64,000 nt of DNA from Himantopus leucocephalus (Eukaryota; Chordata; Aves; Charadriiformes; Recurvirostridae): positions 150,942,746-151,006,745 of the forward strand of contig RSEF01000001.1 in assembly GCA_003993805.1 (NCBI GenBank). The letters are read 5' to 3'. Shown here one piece after another: positions 13,536-25,996 of this stretch. The notes beneath the pieces are model-generated. The model saw nothing but the letters and a program-made list of their open reading frames with translations, was not told the origin of the DNA and ran no database searches. The translations under genes were made by a program, and so were the position numbers. Every line of letters starts with the position of its first letter. Within the stretch, counting starts at the first letter, position 1.

Positions 13536-16500
13536 CACAAGAAAGGCTATACCTGTCCAAACCAGAAGTTGTTACAAAACGGCCCTGCTGAGCTGATTTA
13601 TCCTGCTTTGTCCTCGCTTTATTATGACTCTAATGTCTTTAGTCAAACAGAACCTGGAGGAACCTCTCAAAGAAAAACCCTATTCAATAAATTTACCCTG
13701 CATACACAGTCTGAAAGCTACAAAACAGAAAATACTCCTCTCTCATTCTTTTTTTTTGTTGTTTGTTTTTAACCTATAACAGCTGATACTGCAGAAAAGG
13801 CTAAATGCATGACTAGGAAGATCCCCTCATCCCTGGTCAAAGAACAAAATATCTCTCATGAAATACTGTATACAGTTGAATGCTGGAGGACATTGCAACA
13901 GTCAGGAATCACAATAGCTATGAATTCTGCAATAATATAGAAAAAAAACCTTGTTGGTGAATTTGTTTGGACAATTTTCAGTAATTGCAGTACATCACAA
14001 CATACAAGAAACCCAGAATATACACTAATTGAAATGTATCTTATTTGTTAGGTGAGGCAAAGTAGAAAATTTCCATGTGAAGTTTTTCAGTGAACTTCTA
14101 ATGTCTTTAAAAGTCATTATATTTGCATGATAAGCTAGTTTGATTCTACTGTCTACTGTGCTTCAATTTAACTTGCCATAGCAAGTCTCTTTTTCTTTTG
14201 TTTACTGAATGACATTTTCCACTGAATAATGAAATCCATTTTGAAATAGAAAAGGTGAAGTGCTGCTAGTAAAGTCACTCTAGCATTTATCAGGAACATT
14301 AGTATATTTTTATTAGTAGTACCAAAATACTGTGAAGAATATTATGTCTTTATAGTACAGAATGTATTGCATTACATTTTTCAATGTTTATTACAGAGGA
14401 TTACAATATATCTCCTCCTTATCATATGAAAATTTTGTGCATGATCAGAGGAGCCTGAAAGATGCAGAAGTTCCATTCAACTGTAGATTTGCTCTGTATC
14501 TGATGAATTGTCTCCTTATAATTAAGTTGTCATAGCAATGCATTTTTAATACTACTGATTCATATGCCAGTAATGTTCTGGAGACAGAACTCTTGATAGT
14601 TTTTTAGTATTCAGTTATGCTAAATTATAACTTTAGCAAATACACAAGTACTGGTCTACTTGCGCTGTCAGAACATTTGATCAGAGTTAAATGAGGCCAA
14701 AGCATAATCTGACATACACAACTAACAGAAAGCTGCGTAAAACTTTGGGTGGCTCAGCTCAAGAAAGTAAAGGCAAATCCTACACCTGCTTTGTTTTCAA
14801 TGTAAATGTAAATGATTAAAAAACCCTAAGTGATTACACCTCACTAGGCAGAAAGAAAAGTTTTGGGATCTTTTTTTCCCAAAAGTGTTGCTTTCATATA
14901 ATGGTACTTATATGGTACACGAGGCAGCTGTGGAGAATAAGATTGATAATGGGAAATCACAGTACTTTGCTGACTCTGTTTTAGCACGTCTTCCTCTCTG
15001 TATTTTTAACAGATCAATTAAATTACACATATTTATAGGGTTTCAAAATAGCAGGAAATCGTCCTCCAAGGACTAGGACTGTATTTCATGGCTGTTTCCA
15101 AGGCACTAAAAACAAGTGTCAGCATGCGTGAGTCTGTGAGAATGAGACATGAATCATGAGCAAAGAAAATTGCCTGATATTTCATTCCTTTTTTAATTCA
15201 GAATGTGAAGATTAATGTGCATTATTTTTTATATCAGGTAAAATGTAAGTGGATCAAAGAGAGATGAAGAAGAAAATAGTGTTAGCTTATTTCCTGTGGC
15301 TGAGAAACAGGAGTGTAGAGGAAAGAGATTCTTTTTCTTACGTCTCTCTCAAAAGGATAAGGCTTAAATTTTGTAGTGTTGGCTGAGAAGAGCATTAAGT
15401 AGCACACATCCTCTAAATGCTCCTTCAAACAGCTGATGAAGGGGAAAGTATATTGTGAATGCAGTAACTGACCTAACTAATATGTCTTAATGAAGATGTG
15501 TATTGATTTGGTTATGAGGAATACTTAGCCTCTAAATGTATAAATGTAAAATGGTAATTGTTTACTCTGAGGTTTCTGACCTTCCCTCGAGGGAGGAGAA
15601 ACACACCTCTAAGTCAGACTTTAGACACTTGCAAGCAAGGGAAAGGTGTGCAAGCACTGTAAATTTCTCATACACTAAATTCACCTGTTTCATATATATA
15701 GCCTAAGAGTGAAAAATTAAATCAATTTTTTTTTTTCACCCTGAAGCACAGTGGAAATCTAACAATGGCAAAGATAGATAGTTACTAAGGGAACTGTGGA
15801 GTGATGGAGGCAACAAGGTACCAACTGATTAAGCAGAACTTTTGCTTCGCTCTTGTTTCCTGTTATATGCATTTTTCCTTAGGATCAAAGCTAATCCTAC
15901 ACTTTGGGTATCTAGGAAAAAAAGTGGAATACGCAAGCTGCAGCTGACATACTAACTAAGACTTCCCAGGAAATAAATAAGCTAAGAAATATGATAATAT
16001 ATGCATTAATAAGTGCATATATGCAATACATGCACCTTTACTCTTTTTTTAGAATGTATTGTACTTCATTTAATAAATAAATAAACAAACATTTTCCTTA
16101 GCAGTTGTAAGCTTTCTCTTCTATGAATTTCTAGCTGTTGCTGCTTTGTTCTTCAAAAAGTGCATCTTTAGAATTAATAGAAATTGCAAATTTAATTAAG
16201 GGATCAGCAATCTATAATGTAGTCTCAGACTAGTTGGACAATTGGGTCCTTCTAATAAGGGCCCATCACCAGAGCAGTGCAGAAGATGCTGAACATGACT
16301 GGGGTTACTTATTTCATACTACCATGGTTTCTTCTGCTAAGCTTCAGGTGTAGTGGGAAGCAGAGCTGGTCAGCATTTGGCCTGTATGTATAGGCATAAT
16401 CTTCAGCTAGTATGTTTTTACATAATTCCAAAGTACCTGTTGTTAACCTAGTTAACTACCTGGGGAACACAGATCAAGAACAACAGAAGTCTTTCCTGGT

Positions 16501-18061
16501 CTAAAAGACCATTTACAGTACACAGAAAGAGACACCTGGTCCTTGACGACATTTTTTTCAAGAATGTCCTGATTTTTCTTAGATAAGGAATATCATGTCT
16601 TCAAGACTATTCTTAAGAGATGTAAGTATATGCTTCTGGAGGTCCTTTGGGAATTAAATGCTATTCGCCTGACTAGTCATTGGCAAGGTGCAACTAAAAG
16701 ATAAGAGATCCTACAGTCATTTCTGGATACTGGAAAATGTGTGTGCTCATGTGGTAATGTGGTACTTAGGTCACAAAGGGCGTGGAATACATGTAGAGTT
16801 AGGAATGGTGATCAGTCTACAGCCAAACCCTGAAGACTTACAGCCTTATAACTGATAATAGTAGCACACTGAGGTTAAGTGAAAGTTGCACCATTTTCCA
16901 GCTTTCGTCTGCCTTTTATGAACATGGCCTCATTCACTTTCTTGGATGTATTCCTAAGTATAGGGAATGAACTGTTGCTATAGGATATTTCTAATTTAGT
17001 TGTTAGCTGCTAGGCAAAAGCTCTGCAACATTCTGAATTAAATATATGAAATAATTGCTTCTCCAGAAAAGAAAAAAAGAAAAAGCATTGCATTATATTT
17101 CTGCTTTTCTTGTGTTCATTTTCACATACTAAAATATCACTTAGTAGCAGAAACAGTGACTGTGGATGGACTCTCAGATTAGCTGCAAGGAGCGAGCTGT
17201 AGTGGGAGGCTAGAAGACAGTAACACTCTAACTAGTAATATAATGCACTTTGAACTTATCAGTTGCTTCATATAGAGCTGCTGAGATATCAGAAGAAAAA
17301 CCAAACATACTCAGTTTGGTACATGAGTACCCACAGCAATGCAGATAGCATCAGGTGCGTACAGCTGTAATGCAAGTATCTTTATCTCTGTACAACAATA
17401 ACACATGGGAGAGAGATAAGGAGGGGAAAATCTTTAGCTGACTGCGACAAATATCTTTACAAATATGATCGCATTGTCTACATGGAAAAGGCATTTCTGA
17501 AGATCTGACACTGGACAAGTAAGAAAGAAGAAGGTGTTAAGCACTGCCAGGGGACTCGTATGGAAGAGAGTAGATAGGAATATCTGTCTATTGCCTGCTC
17601 TCACACTACAATGTAGGCTGACAAGGTAGTACAGCAAAAACCCTTCCATACAAATACCAGCTCATTGTTATGAAATTGTAATTGCCAGGTTCTGACCAGG
17701 CTTTCTCTTTTGATTGCCTTGCAGAAAGGATAAAGGGAGAATCATAATCTACATTGTTGCCCCCCAAGTAAATACAACGGACTAGTCCCTCATCATTGCT
17801 CCCCTTCATTTCCCATTAAACTCCTCTTCAGTGAATAACAAAGTTGAGCTTTTCCTCAGACAAGGGGTGCTTCATCTTGCAAAGGTGCGTGTTTGAGAAA
17901 AAACAACTTTTCTGCCTGCTTGGAGCTCTGCCTACTTATCTCCTCATCACAACGCAGAATAATTTCATCCAACCTCAGATACAAAATGATACTAAATAAC
18001 CACATCTTCCGATTGCTTGGTTCTTCCTAATGATTATTTATTAAATGCAAGACATAGAAGC

Positions 18062-18113
18062 AAAGTAGTGGTAAATAAATGTTATATAAAGTAGTGGTAA
18101 ATAAATGCTATAT
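18062..18113. repeat. 26-bp tandem duplication
   Basis: Two head-to-tail copies of aaagtagtggtaaataaatg(t/c)tatat differ at a single base. This is probably a replication-slippage duplication, and lies about 0.9 kb downstream of the donor at 18991. Confidence 0.85.
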
Positions 18114-18991
18114 ATAATATTTTCCCTTTTCCTAGTTTAAAGTCCAAGACAGGTAGAGAGTCAGCCTACAGATGACCAAGAAGACAAAGTTTCCAACTCA
18201 TTTTAAGTTTGCACATTAACTATTAAGCAAGTCCTTTCACAAGGTAATTAAACCAAAAAATGCTACACCAAAGCTTGTCTTGGATCATCACATTGAAGCT
18301 GTAATACAAGTTGTCACTTTGAGTGTCAACTGAGACTAGACTCTGTGCTGACTTCATTCAGCACAGAGATTTTTATAGAAAGGGAAATAGGCTTTGGTTA
18401 ATGTGGAAGTTTTTACTAGAAACAGCAAGCTGTTAGTCAAAAAGGAGCAAATCAGTGGGAAATGCTTTTTTCCTTGGCCTACAAAGTGGAATTATATTGT
18501 TCATAGAAAGCATGAAAAGGGACCCTATAATAGTGTATTCATTTATTGGATAATTATGACTTTGACCTAGTGATTCTCCTATACTTTGCTATCCCAATGA
18601 CAAAAATGGCCAGGCTGACATCATACTTGTGCTATTATTAAGCAAGCCATCCTATTACCTGTACATTTTTAGGAAGATGTAACACTCAACCTTGACTACT
18701 TCATTCTGTGACACAGACTCTCTCTCAGGCAAGTTTAAAAAAAAATAGTTTCAGATACCATAGATCTCAGTAATGATATGTAATATTAATGCCTAGCAAC
18801 AAACGAATGTCAAACAGTAAAATGGTGAATAGGCACATTCTAGCAAAAAGAAAAGTGAAAAAGAAGGCAAAAGGCTAGATATTTTAAACAATTTATGTGT
18901 TACTATAGCTCAAGGCTTTTTCCTGATTCTTTTCAAGCTGCAATAAAAATTATATGAAATATTTAAAATGTGAACAGGCAAGTTTACTTAC

Positions 18992-19113
18992 TGTTTCCTG
19001 GATGCCAGCGCACTGCATTTAAATATGCATTACAGTAATGGAAGAGAAATTCATGCTTGGATCGGGTAACTTTTCCTTGAAGTAAGGGCATCAGATCATG
19101 TCCATCAATAATT
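18992..19113 (-). CDS. STS: Steryl-sulfatase, penultimate coding exon (human-equivalent ~419-460)
   Basis: This 122-bp exon (1 + 40 codons + 1) encodes [31 protein letters not shown] and NAVRWHPGN. It matches human STS around the DLMPLL and [19 protein letters not shown] motifs. The acceptor is CTCAG and the donor is a consensus A|GTAAGT at 18991-18986. The last base starts a codon, as in human STS, where the next residue is Ser. The terminal Asn aligns with the glycosylated human Asn459, and whether the sequon is complete depends on the next exon. That final exon should encode the C-terminal part, including a HHDPPLLFD-type motif. I searched 1-18991 on this strand for it and found no match, so it probably lies below base 1. 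Confidence 0.93.
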
Positions 19114-21728
19114 CTGAGTAAGAAAGCATTTCAAAATCAGAATAATCCAAACCTCACTGTACTGAGATGGTATTATAACTCTGCATTTCCACTGCTTAAA
19201 CAAATAAATCTGAATGGCCACCTCCAGGTGGTTCATTCAGAGAAATACCTTCAGGTGCTCTTCCCCTTTGATTTTTACATTATTTAAGGAAACATTAATT
19301 TTACATTTTGCCATTAGGAATGGTTGTTTCCTAAACCAATCTTTATCTTTTTATTTCTTTTCTGAGAAAGTGACCAGATGTGAATAAAACGCTACAACAC
19401 AGTTCTCCATATCTGCTCAAGCTCTTTGGGAGTAGTCTGGCCAAAGTGGCCCTAAAACAAGAGAAATATATGCTGTGCTGTGTTAGTATCCCCGGAAGTA
19501 ATGGTAAGAACTCTGTCCAGCAAATTATGTGTGCCAGAACTTAAGAGAGAATTAGTCATTTCAAAGTTGAAAGTGAACTATGTTTAAATATGTGTTTATC
19601 AACTACACACGCACACACTGAGAGATATATACGTATATAAATTCTCTAAATGCTGCTGGACAATTTTGACCATGCTTTGAAGGAGTCAGTCAATTTACAT
19701 CAAAATGGAATTATAGAATAAGCAAGGCATTTAAATATTTCCATAAATCAAGCCTTTGAATTGCTGGAATCAGCTGGCAAAGGAGAAATCACAATCTGGA
19801 TTTTTGACCTGGTGTGAATTACAAATTTTACAAGAATTGTTATGTGAAATTATTTTTTGCTGATATACAGATCAGCAGCTAATTCTTTTTTAAGCATTTT
19901 GAGCAATATCTCATAAAAACCTTTTGGAAACTTTTTAAAAGTTTATAAATGTCTATGTTAATCATCACCACCATGTAAAACCCTTCCCACATTAGTGTAA
20001 CTACTACAAGACAGATTTTAACTTCACTTTTTTAAGCCATGAGCTATATCCTCAAATCAGGACAATGACTATGAAATTCCTCACAGCAATGGTATGCAAC
20101 AGCACCATTCTGAGTAGGACTCTTCTCAAAGGATGGGCAGAAAGACATCCTGGAATTCCTAAAGCTGTGTTGTCCGATAACTCTGCTTTCTGGGTGCATC
20201 CCTGTCTGTGGGGTCTGTTGATTTAGAGTCTTTCCCACTTTCAGTTTGTCATGTTTTTTGCCTGAGTAATGCTCTCTTGTCTCACCCCTGCACTATCTTG
20301 CTCACTATCAAGCTGAGAGCAGGACAGATGCATGTCTATCGTACACTTTCTGTTCTACAGCCTGTTGATGGGGAACGGGTGTCTCCAGTAATATGTCTTC
20401 AGTACTCTTGCATTCCCACAAGTGCTGGTTTCAGGGGGATATATGAGAATTTTCCTACTGATGACTTGTTTTTCTTCTTTAACTAGGACTGCCTCCTCCT
20501 CTCCTTTTTAACCTGCTGCCTCCCAGCAACTGAATCCTAATTGCAGTCGTTTCCATTATTTCTCAGGAAAAATTCAGTGGAGTGATAGGAATTCAGCTGC
20601 TGGATCAAAAATGCTTCAAGCTAGTCCATGACCTACCATCAAGCAGTAATTATGGTATCTAGTGTGCACAGAAGAATCAGAGTGGAGCAACTTGCAAGTG
20701 GAAGTTACACAAGCATATTGGGATTTCTATCAGAGAGATCAAAATAAAACATCAGTGCTTAGTCTTCACTCAAGCAATATGAAAACAAAGCGCATCAGAT
20801 CTGCCCATATTAAGAACAACCTGAACTGCTCAGGTTCAATAGTTACTGCTTCTAGGGCATCTCTCGGGACCAGCCTGACTAATTTTTCATGTCTTGCACA
20901 TGTCCTGCCCTGCCATTTCCTTCAAGCACTCAATGAATCATCATTAGCAGAGTGTCTCTGCTCACCACTGGTTTTCCCCATGTGGATTCTGGATACTTTG
21001 TGCTCAAAAGCTGTTTGTGTATGGTAGATGTGTTCAAAAGCATATGCGTATCAGCAGGTTTCTCCACTTATTGGATTTGGATGGCAACAGAGTGTAGGTG
21101 GAGGCCCCTTGCTGCTGAGACTGGGTAGTTCCTGAACAAGACAAAGCACAGAGATGTAGGAATGTCAATAAAGCATCTTATGAATTTTAGAGGTCCAGTG
21201 GGTTTTCTTATCAGGCTGCAAAACTCTGTAAGGGATTATTTTCACTAACTTGGTAGAGAACAAAAAAAAAAAAAATGAGAAAAGCCTAGCTGGCATTTTG
21301 ATGTGTTTTGTTATACTAAGCAGGCCAAGGTTAAGCTTGTAAAGTTTAAAATAATTTACACTTGCAGGTTCTTCTTCTACAACGTTCACTCATGCAGAAC
21401 AGAGCCTTTTTTGATACATTCATTTTTGCTTTTAGTAAATAATTCTAGGCCTGATTTGACAGTATGTTGCTCTTGGTGGTACTGTCTTATTTTCAGCTTG
21501 CTCAGTGCTTGTTCTGCAAGTTAAGATGTATTTACATACAATGTTTCTGTAAAACATGTAAGTATGTCAATATGAAAAGAGACAACATACCACTGTAAGT
21601 AATGACAAAAAAGTGTTTTAAAATCCAGATTTTTCTTTCCCATCTCACGTCTATCTTAATAGACACCAGCAGAATGTATAAAACACTCATGAGACTTTCT
21701 CTAAAACAGAGATAACTACAGAGCGTAC
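19114..21728 (-). other. STS intron, 2.6 kb
   Basis: This short intron is fixed by a consensus donor at 21728 and a CAG acceptor at 19114. It carries no recognisable interspersed repeat. The opposite strand has a 121-codon ORF at 20662-21027, the longest non-CR1 ORF in the window, which I could not assign to any family. Confidence 0.88.
20662..21027 (+). other. Unassigned 121-codon ORF antisense to an STS intron
   Basis: This ATG-initiated frame encodes a Ser- and Leu-rich, Cys-containing sequence beginning MCTEESEWSNLQVEVTQ. I recognise no domain, signal peptide or family motif. It lies wholly inside the 2.6 kb intron on the opposite strand. Most likely it is chance or part of a noncoding transcript; it is listed because it is the longest ORF outside CR1. 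Confidence 0.12.
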
Positions 21729-21888
21729 CTGTCAGAGGGCAACTGTGCCTCGGCAAGTTTGACTATGGTAGGAAATATATCCATGTTACTTGTTGGCTCA
21801 TCCATATAGGCACCAGCCTGTATCACTCCAGGCCAACGGAGAAGCCCTGGCACACGAATACCTCCTTCCCAGTTCATTGATTTTCCAC
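21729..21888 (-). CDS. STS: Steryl-sulfatase, internal coding exon with active-site Lys (human-equivalent ~366-419)
   Basis: This 160-bp exon (2 + 52 codons + 2) encodes [20 protein letters not shown], then [20 protein letters not shown], then [12 protein letters not shown] and the first two bases of Arg. The Lys of GGK aligns with human Lys368, an active-site residue, and WEGGIRVPG is a hallmark of the steroid and aryl sulfatase group. The acceptor is TTTTTCAG with an upstream pyrimidine-rich stretch; the donor is AG|GTACGC. There is no stop, frameshift or missing conserved residue. The following intron is only 2.6 kb, the shortest seen in this gene. All spacing relative to human STS is conserved. 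Confidence 0.95.
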
Positions 21889-22108
21889 CTGAAAAATGAA
21901 AGTTTTGTTTGCTAAGTAATCAACCTCTTCTTAGAAAAATACCCCCCAGCAAGATTAAATTTCCAAATATTAGACATTCTGCCTAGCCAGAATCTTTTCA
22001 TTAAATGTATTTATCTTATTTTTAATTTGTTAGGTTTAGATTCTCCACCTACAATCAATGCCTTTCTCACAGTAAATCTACTAATATGTGTTAGAGCTTA
22101 TAAAATTT

Positions 22109-22128
22109 ATTTTGTTTACAAACAAAAT
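22109..22128. promoter_or_regulatory. Palindrome containing overlapping forkhead-like motifs
   Basis: Perfect 9-bp arms (ATTTTGTTT / AAACAAAAT) surround a 2-base centre, giving TGTTTAC and, on the other strand, TGTTTGT, both of the forkhead consensus TGTTTRY. It lies 221 bp upstream of the exon starting at 21888. Such AT-rich palindromes also arise by chance; there is no functional evidence. Confidence 0.15.
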
Positions 22129-25100
22129 TAAATAACAGCTGTAGGAGATAAAAAGGCACCTTGCAGGAATCTTCATATAGAATTTGGCCTAGATAGTGTG
22201 CCACATAGCTATGTGACGATATAACCAAAAAAACAGGAAGCAAAAATAAACTGAGGTATGCTTATATGTCTGAAGTAAAAACCCAGAGATGTATGATATT
22301 TTATTAAAAATGGTGCATAATGACTTTAGATAGAAGAAAGTACTAATTTAAGTATCTTACTCAATTCTCCAATTCAAAGCATTAGGAAGAAATTCACTTC
22401 AGTCACGGTAGATCTCAGGATGCTGTGAAGACCTTTTCAACTTCTAAACCAACACAGTTGCATCAAATGCACTATCAGCTGATTGCATTCAACACTACAT
22501 CGCAGCTGTTTCTTTTGTTTCTGCAATATCCATCAGTGCCCAGTCATCCCCAAATCTTTGCAGAAGGGAAATGTGTTTATTCTTTGACAGTATTTCTACC
22601 ATTACTTAATATATAATCTACACAACTCTGTATGAAGAGCTAGCATAACTACAACTATTAATGTCTTACACAGTCATGTGATTATGTACAGCACATCAGG
22701 TTGATCTTTGAAATTAACATATAATTTGGAAAAAAATATTTCTGTTAAACAGATGGGTTTTGGATCTGGTTAAGCATGGTCTGGGCCAGGCATTTTACAA
22801 CTAAACTGAGATTGTTTTGTATTATAGAAATGTCTGAAAGGAAAGGAATATGCATGTTGAACCCCTGCCACTAACTGAATCAAACAGCAATTCATGGTTC
22901 AAACAAAACTACTATAAGCCTGTTTTTCCCGTATCTCCCTTTTTCAAGTAAAAAAGCCCACAAAAACACAAAATATTGCAACAAAATACTTCAACAGTTC
23001 TGTATCCTCAGCCTCTTAGACCTTCAAAACACCGCATAGATGTTAACATCTTTGGTGTCAAGCCCAGGCCTTGCCATACATGTTGTCTATCTTACTGACT
23101 CCTCAATGATCTTTTCTGTTTCAGCATTGGGGGATTCAGAATCCACCTGTTTTTCTACAGGCTTTTCACTGTTCAATAAGGTTTTCCACAGGTTTTTCAA
23201 TGTGCACTGTCTTGTGGTTGAAAAAAATTTAGCTCATGATTCTTTATTATATCAGATTTTTGCTTACTATTTTCATGAGCTTTATCAGAATTCATAATAT
23301 TGAATAGTCCAGGACACATAATTATTGAGTCTGACATCAGAAAATTTGAACTTTCTAATATACAACATTATGTCAAGCAACAATCTTTGCTTAAGTTGTT
23401 TTTGGAAAGCAGTGCCAAATTCAGATCTCAACAAGACTATCTGTCTTTTAGAGCAGTTTTAAAAATTTACTCTTGTCACTGAAGCAAATGCAATTACATT
23501 CTCATGATAAAGCGCATGGCTACCTATTCTAAAACTCAGGAATGAGATACATGGATAATTTTTGTTTATATTCTTGTAAAAAATATAATTGTCAAAACAA
23601 AAATCTAAAGAAAATGTAGATTAAAGTTTATAAAGGGTTATTTGGTGAGGTTTAAAACACCTGTCACCTAGCAGAAGGAAGTGTTCACCCAACAGTATGC
23701 TGATCAGTTAACGGGGTTGTGTCAAAACCAGTGTAGATGTCAATAGACTGTGCGCATCTTCTGTAGAAAAGATGAGTCTATCCATGTACAACAGTCATCA
23801 GGATTTTAAAAGTTTCGTGGGTATTATGTGTTACCTAGCAGGAAGGTGTCAAGATTAATATCCTGACTGAACTATGGTTCACAGAAAATCCTGTTGAGCA
23901 GGAGTAGTTATATCTGAATAAAAATACAAGTATAGTATAAGCACATAAAATTACAGATATCCCCAAATTCAGACATTTTTCAGTGACTGGTTATGAAGGG
24001 GACATGATTTAGTTCCTGAGTGGGATCCTAGTTCTGTGTACACATCACAGCAGCTTGTTGGCTGGACAGTACGGACAGACAGAAAACTCTAAGAGCTGAC
24101 CTATACTATAGGTAGCTTTAAGTGTGAGGTTCCTTTTATTTCTGTATACCTGTCTGAACCTAGTAATAGTGCTAGTTATATTGGATTGTTTAAATAAATT
24201 CTCGTTTTACTGTTGCCTCCTGTGGAATCTGAAGAAAGAGCAATTTCAAGGTAAGTAGTGAATCCCATTCCCACACATGTTGCAGTTCTTAAAACCTAGA
24301 TATTGGATCACTTTCACGGCTCCTAGGTTCACAGTCCAATTTTCTTGAATCACTGCAGAAGAGGACAGAAAACTTGCACATTATCCAAGCACAAAGGGAG
24401 CGCTCAGCAAACTCTGCTTCCCTGCTGTGAGGTACAAAAAGCAAAATGGACTCCACCGCAGAGCTATCTCCTCACTTATGCCTATGAAGAAGTGACTGCT
24501 GTTTTCCTTTCAAAAGACTAATTGGAGCATTATTTTTTGATATCTCTGGAGGTTAGGAATAGCAGGGAACCAGGGCAGGAATTACAGGTCATTGCGGAAG
24601 ACTGCCTTCTATTATCTATGCCTACGTGGTGTTCATCTTTATTAGAACTGTGTTTAGTGACATCACTAGAGTTGCTTAATGCCATTATATGATTACAAAT
24701 CCCTTGATATACATTGTCTTTAAAAATCTAGTTGTTAAACATTGCTCAAGCTATCTGCATTCCTTTTTCCTTGAAAAATAAATCAAGGTTTCACTAACAA
24801 CACTTGAAACATGAAGCAAACATCCAAAATAAAATTGTAATTAGAATGAAAATATAAAGTCCACAAAAGGTCATTAATTAAAAATAAAATCTCCTGATAT
24901 TTCAGGATCTGACTCATTAGTTTTGTATTTTGCTTGGACTTGACAACACTGAAACAGCGAAAAGGCAGTAACCTAGTAGTCTGTATGCCTGGCAGACTCT
25001 AGGCAGCCTAGGTATATATTATTTTTGTTCTCTTAAATTCTTCTAAAAATATTTTTAAAACAGCATAAAACACCCCAAGCTATATTTTCATGCTTAGCTA

Positions 25101-25541
25101 TCTATGCTTTCTGACTAGTTGCACCCTTCAGTGTTATATTGAACAATAGCCTCCATTCACCTTTCCTGAAAAATCTGCAGAAGGCAGCAAAGTACAGACA
25201 TAACTCTCTGCAGTCCTCCACAACATGATGTCAAATTTCCACTTTAACCTCATGTCAAATCTTAGCTAAAAGAATATCTCTTTCTTTTTTCTCCCTCTGA
25301 TTTAAATTGACTGCTATTACCTAACTCTGGGAACAGAGCTTTTACAAAGGATGATATATAAAGGGGAACTCTGTGGTATATTGCTATTAATATTTTGAAT
25401 GAGGGATGATGAAAACTATTTAAAATAACTTTCTTAGATCACTTGGATTATAACCATACTGACCTTTCTTCCTTCTTATATTCTTCTCAAAACAAAGCTT
25501 CCAAACCCAATTTATTCTCTTGAATGATAAACAACTACAAG

Positions 25542-25563
25542 GAAATTAATTATTCTCCCCATC
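25542..25563. repeat. 22-bp direct repeat, left copy (CR1 target-site duplication)
   Basis: The sequence begins gaaattaattattctcccc and ends ATC. It is identical to 25975-25996 and lies directly against the 5' end of the CR1 copy. Confidence 0.93.
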
Positions 25564-25974
25564 CGGTGAGGGGTCTGGAGGACAAGTCTTATGAGGAACG
25601 ACTGAAGGAACTGGGGCTGTTTAGCCTGGAGAAGAGGAGGCTGAGGGGAGACCTTATCACTCTCTACAATTACCTGAAAGGAGGTTGTAGAGAGATGGGG
25701 ACTGACCTCCCTAGTGACGAGAGGAAATGGGTTCAAGTTAAGCCAGGCAAGGTTTAGATTGGATATTAGGAAAAATTTCTTCACTGAAAGGGTTATCCAA
25801 CATTGGAATAGGCTGCCCAGGGAGGTGGTGGATTCGCCATCCCTGGAAGCGTTTAAAAAAAGGGTAGATGTGGTACTTAGGGATATGGTTTAGAAGTGTT
25901 TTTTGTCAGGTTAGATTAATGGTTGGACTTGATCTTAAAGGCCCCTTCCAACCTCAACAATTCCATGATTCTAT
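25564..25974 (+). mobile_element. CR1 LINE, 5'-truncated, with target-site duplication
   Basis: About 411 bp of CR1 3' end in plus orientation: the C-terminal ORF2 region ([28 protein letters not shown]) followed by the 3' UTR ending in attccatgattctatg. The frame is broken near 25757 (stop) and 5' truncation removes all catalytic domains. It is flanked by identical 22-bp copies of the target, allowing exact reconstruction of the empty site. Confidence 0.95.
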
Positions 25975-25996
25975 GAAATTAATTATTCTCCCCATC
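25975..25996. repeat. 22-bp direct repeat, right copy (CR1 target-site duplication)
   Basis: Identical to 25542-25563. It follows the CR1 tail directly; its first G could equally be the last base of the element's octamer, making the duplication 21 or 22 bp. Confidence 0.93.

Larger units (their letters stand above)
1..18991 (-). other. STS downstream intron (or intron plus flanking DNA), at least 19 kb
   Basis: The consensus donor at 18991 opens an intron whose acceptor I could not find. Contents: CR1 fragments at 1469-2005 and 4056-4225, a short inverted-copy pair (9852-9912 and 11941-12000), a degenerate tandem array at 13408-13535, a 26-bp tandem duplication at 18062, and a promoter-like block at the left edge. 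All other stretches (2.0-4.0, 4.3-9.8, 10-11.9, 12-13.4, 13.6-18.0 kb) hold only short, unconvincing ORFs. Confidence 0.6.

Noticed and set aside
25512..25784. 90-codon minus-strand ORF
   Set aside because: It is the antisense shadow of the plus-strand CR1 at 25564-25974.
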